A stretch of 16,178 bases of DNA from an uncultured Clostridia bacterium (GTDB taxonomy: Bacteria; Bacillota; Clostridia; Lachnospirales; Anaerotignaceae). Where the stretch lies: NCBI GenBank assembly GCA_910587195.1, contig CAJUKL010000051.1:1-16178 (forward strand). Direction: 5' to 3'. The position numbers were made by a program, and so were the translations under genes. Position 1 is the first letter of the stretch, and the number at the start of each line of letters is the position of its first letter. This document shows, piece after piece, positions 15,734 through 16,178 of this stretch. A model generated the notes under the pieces. That model saw only the letters and a list, made by a program, of their open reading frames with translations, had not been told where the DNA came from and made no database searches.

Positions 15734-15775
15734 GTATACCACCCTATTACACTATTGTATATGATAATATACAAT
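15734..15775. promoter_or_regulatory. Candidate operator sites at the ispE-gntR promoter
   Basis: An inverted repeat with 9-nt arms, ATTGTATAT and ATATACAAT around GATA, lies at 15754-15775. A second, shorter GTATAC palindrome lies at 15734-15739. GntR-family operators are often short palindromes with a GT(at)AC core, and FCD regulators commonly bind next to their own genes. The long repeat overlaps the predicted -35 box and spacer, and GTATAC sits close to the predicted start site, where binding would repress. That the downstream GntR protein binds here is an inference. Confidence 0.45.
15746..15774 (-). promoter_or_regulatory. Probable sigma-70 promoter of ispE-gntR
   Basis: On the minus strand TTGTAT (15769-15774) and TGTAAT (15746-15751) are separated by exactly 17 nt. 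The boxes match the consensus at 4 of 6 and 5 of 6 positions. Transcription would begin near 15739, about 28 nt before the ispE ATG. AT-rich DNA gives chance matches, so this is moderate evidence. Confidence 0.5.
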
Positions 15776-15824
15776 TAGACAAGAAAAAATATTGAAAATT
15801 TCATAATTGTTTTATTTTTTTTAC

Positions 15825-16178
15825 GCTTTCTTGAAAGAAAGCTTAGCAAAGAACTTTGTGCAAAACTTCGTTTTGCTGCTGTGCATTGGACTTGAACAGT
15901 TACTTGAATTAAACGACAATGGAGCACCAACGGTTAAAAATTCGTTTTGTACCGTGTGCGAAAGATAAAGTTTTTGGTCAAGCTTTTTTCATGCTTTCTT
16001 GAAAGAAAACTTAGCAAAGAACTTTTGTGCAAAACTTCGTTTTGCTGCTGTGTGTTGGACTTGAACAGTTACTTGAATTGAACGACAACGGAGCACCAAC
16101 GGTTAAAAATTCGTTTTGTACCATGTGCGAAAGATAAAGTTTTTGGTCAAGCTTTTTTCATGCTTTCTTGAAAGAAAG
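15825..16178 (+). repeat. Tandem array of ~168-nt non-coding repeat units
   Basis: Units begin at 15825, 15993 and 16162; the third is cut by the window edge. The first two are 168 and 169 nt and differ by one indel and about six substitutions. Each begins with a TTTCTT-GA-AAGAAA palindrome, then TAGCAAAGAACTTT, a perfect GCAAAAC/GTTTTGC hairpin with loop TTC (15860-15876 in unit 1), TTGAACAGTTA, AACGACAA, GCGAAAGATAAAGTTTTT and AAGCTTTTTTC. The single copies at 7022-7204 and 1-33 belong to the same family on the opposite strand. There is no shared reading frame. With the ispE promoter region (15715-15824) this accounts for all non-coding DNA at the right edge. Confidence 0.88.

Noticed and set aside
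15825..16178. CRISPR array
   Set aside because: The period is about 168 nt and the whole unit is repeated, with no short repeat and unique-spacer pattern and no cas genes.
1..16178. tRNA or rRNA genes, prophage, toxin-antitoxin or defence genes
   Set aside because: No such genes or motifs were recognised on either strand; all long frames are explained by housekeeping proteins.

Overview
The window is AT-rich DNA from a low-GC Firmicute, most likely a Clostridia member of the Lachnospiraceae type. Three things point there: the order dnaG-rpoD-trmK-nif3, an RNase P RNA of class A (Bacilli carry class B), and a LysM-G5 membrane protein of a kind common in that group. The lineage is an inference from gene content; no 16S rRNA is present. 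All ten protein genes and rnpB lie on the minus strand, so transcription runs from right to left.

In transcription order from the right edge: (1) 15825-16178 is a tandem array of about 168-nt non-coding units. (2) ispE and a GntR/FCD regulator overlap by 8 nt and end at a strong terminator. (3) Next is a LysM-G5 membrane protein that lacks any peptidase domain. (4) pgi has its own extended -10 promoter and terminator. (5) A 156-bp MITE-like insertion with terminal inverted repeats and a perfect 8-bp target duplication lies between pgi and sbcD. (6) sbcD and sbcC overlap by GTGA and encode the Mre11/Rad50-type nuclease. (7) A gene-free stretch of about 400 nt holds another copy of the right-edge repeat plus several hairpins. 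(8) The macromolecular-synthesis cluster dnaG-rpoD follows, then a strong terminator, then trmK-nif3-nucleoside kinase. (9) rnpB has a near-perfect sigma-70 promoter starting at the stop codon of the kinase gene, and a terminator. (10) The left edge cuts into another copy of the repeat.

The genes are mostly core housekeeping: replication priming, primary sigma factor, tRNA modification and processing, recombination nuclease, glycolysis and isoprenoid synthesis. I see no defence system, prophage, CRISPR array or biosynthetic cluster. The unusual content is in the intergenic DNA: a repeat family built on 24-nt palindromes (11-nt arms, 2-nt centre) whose arms change in a compensating way between copies, its tandem amplification at the right edge, the MITE with intact target duplication, and a possible operator for the GntR regulator at the ispE promoter.

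Several gene starts were moved from the longest reading frame to an internal GTG, TTG or ATG with a well-placed Shine-Dalgarno sequence (nif3, trmK, sbcC, the LysM-G5 gene, gntR, ispE). rpoD and sbcD also start with TTG and GTG.
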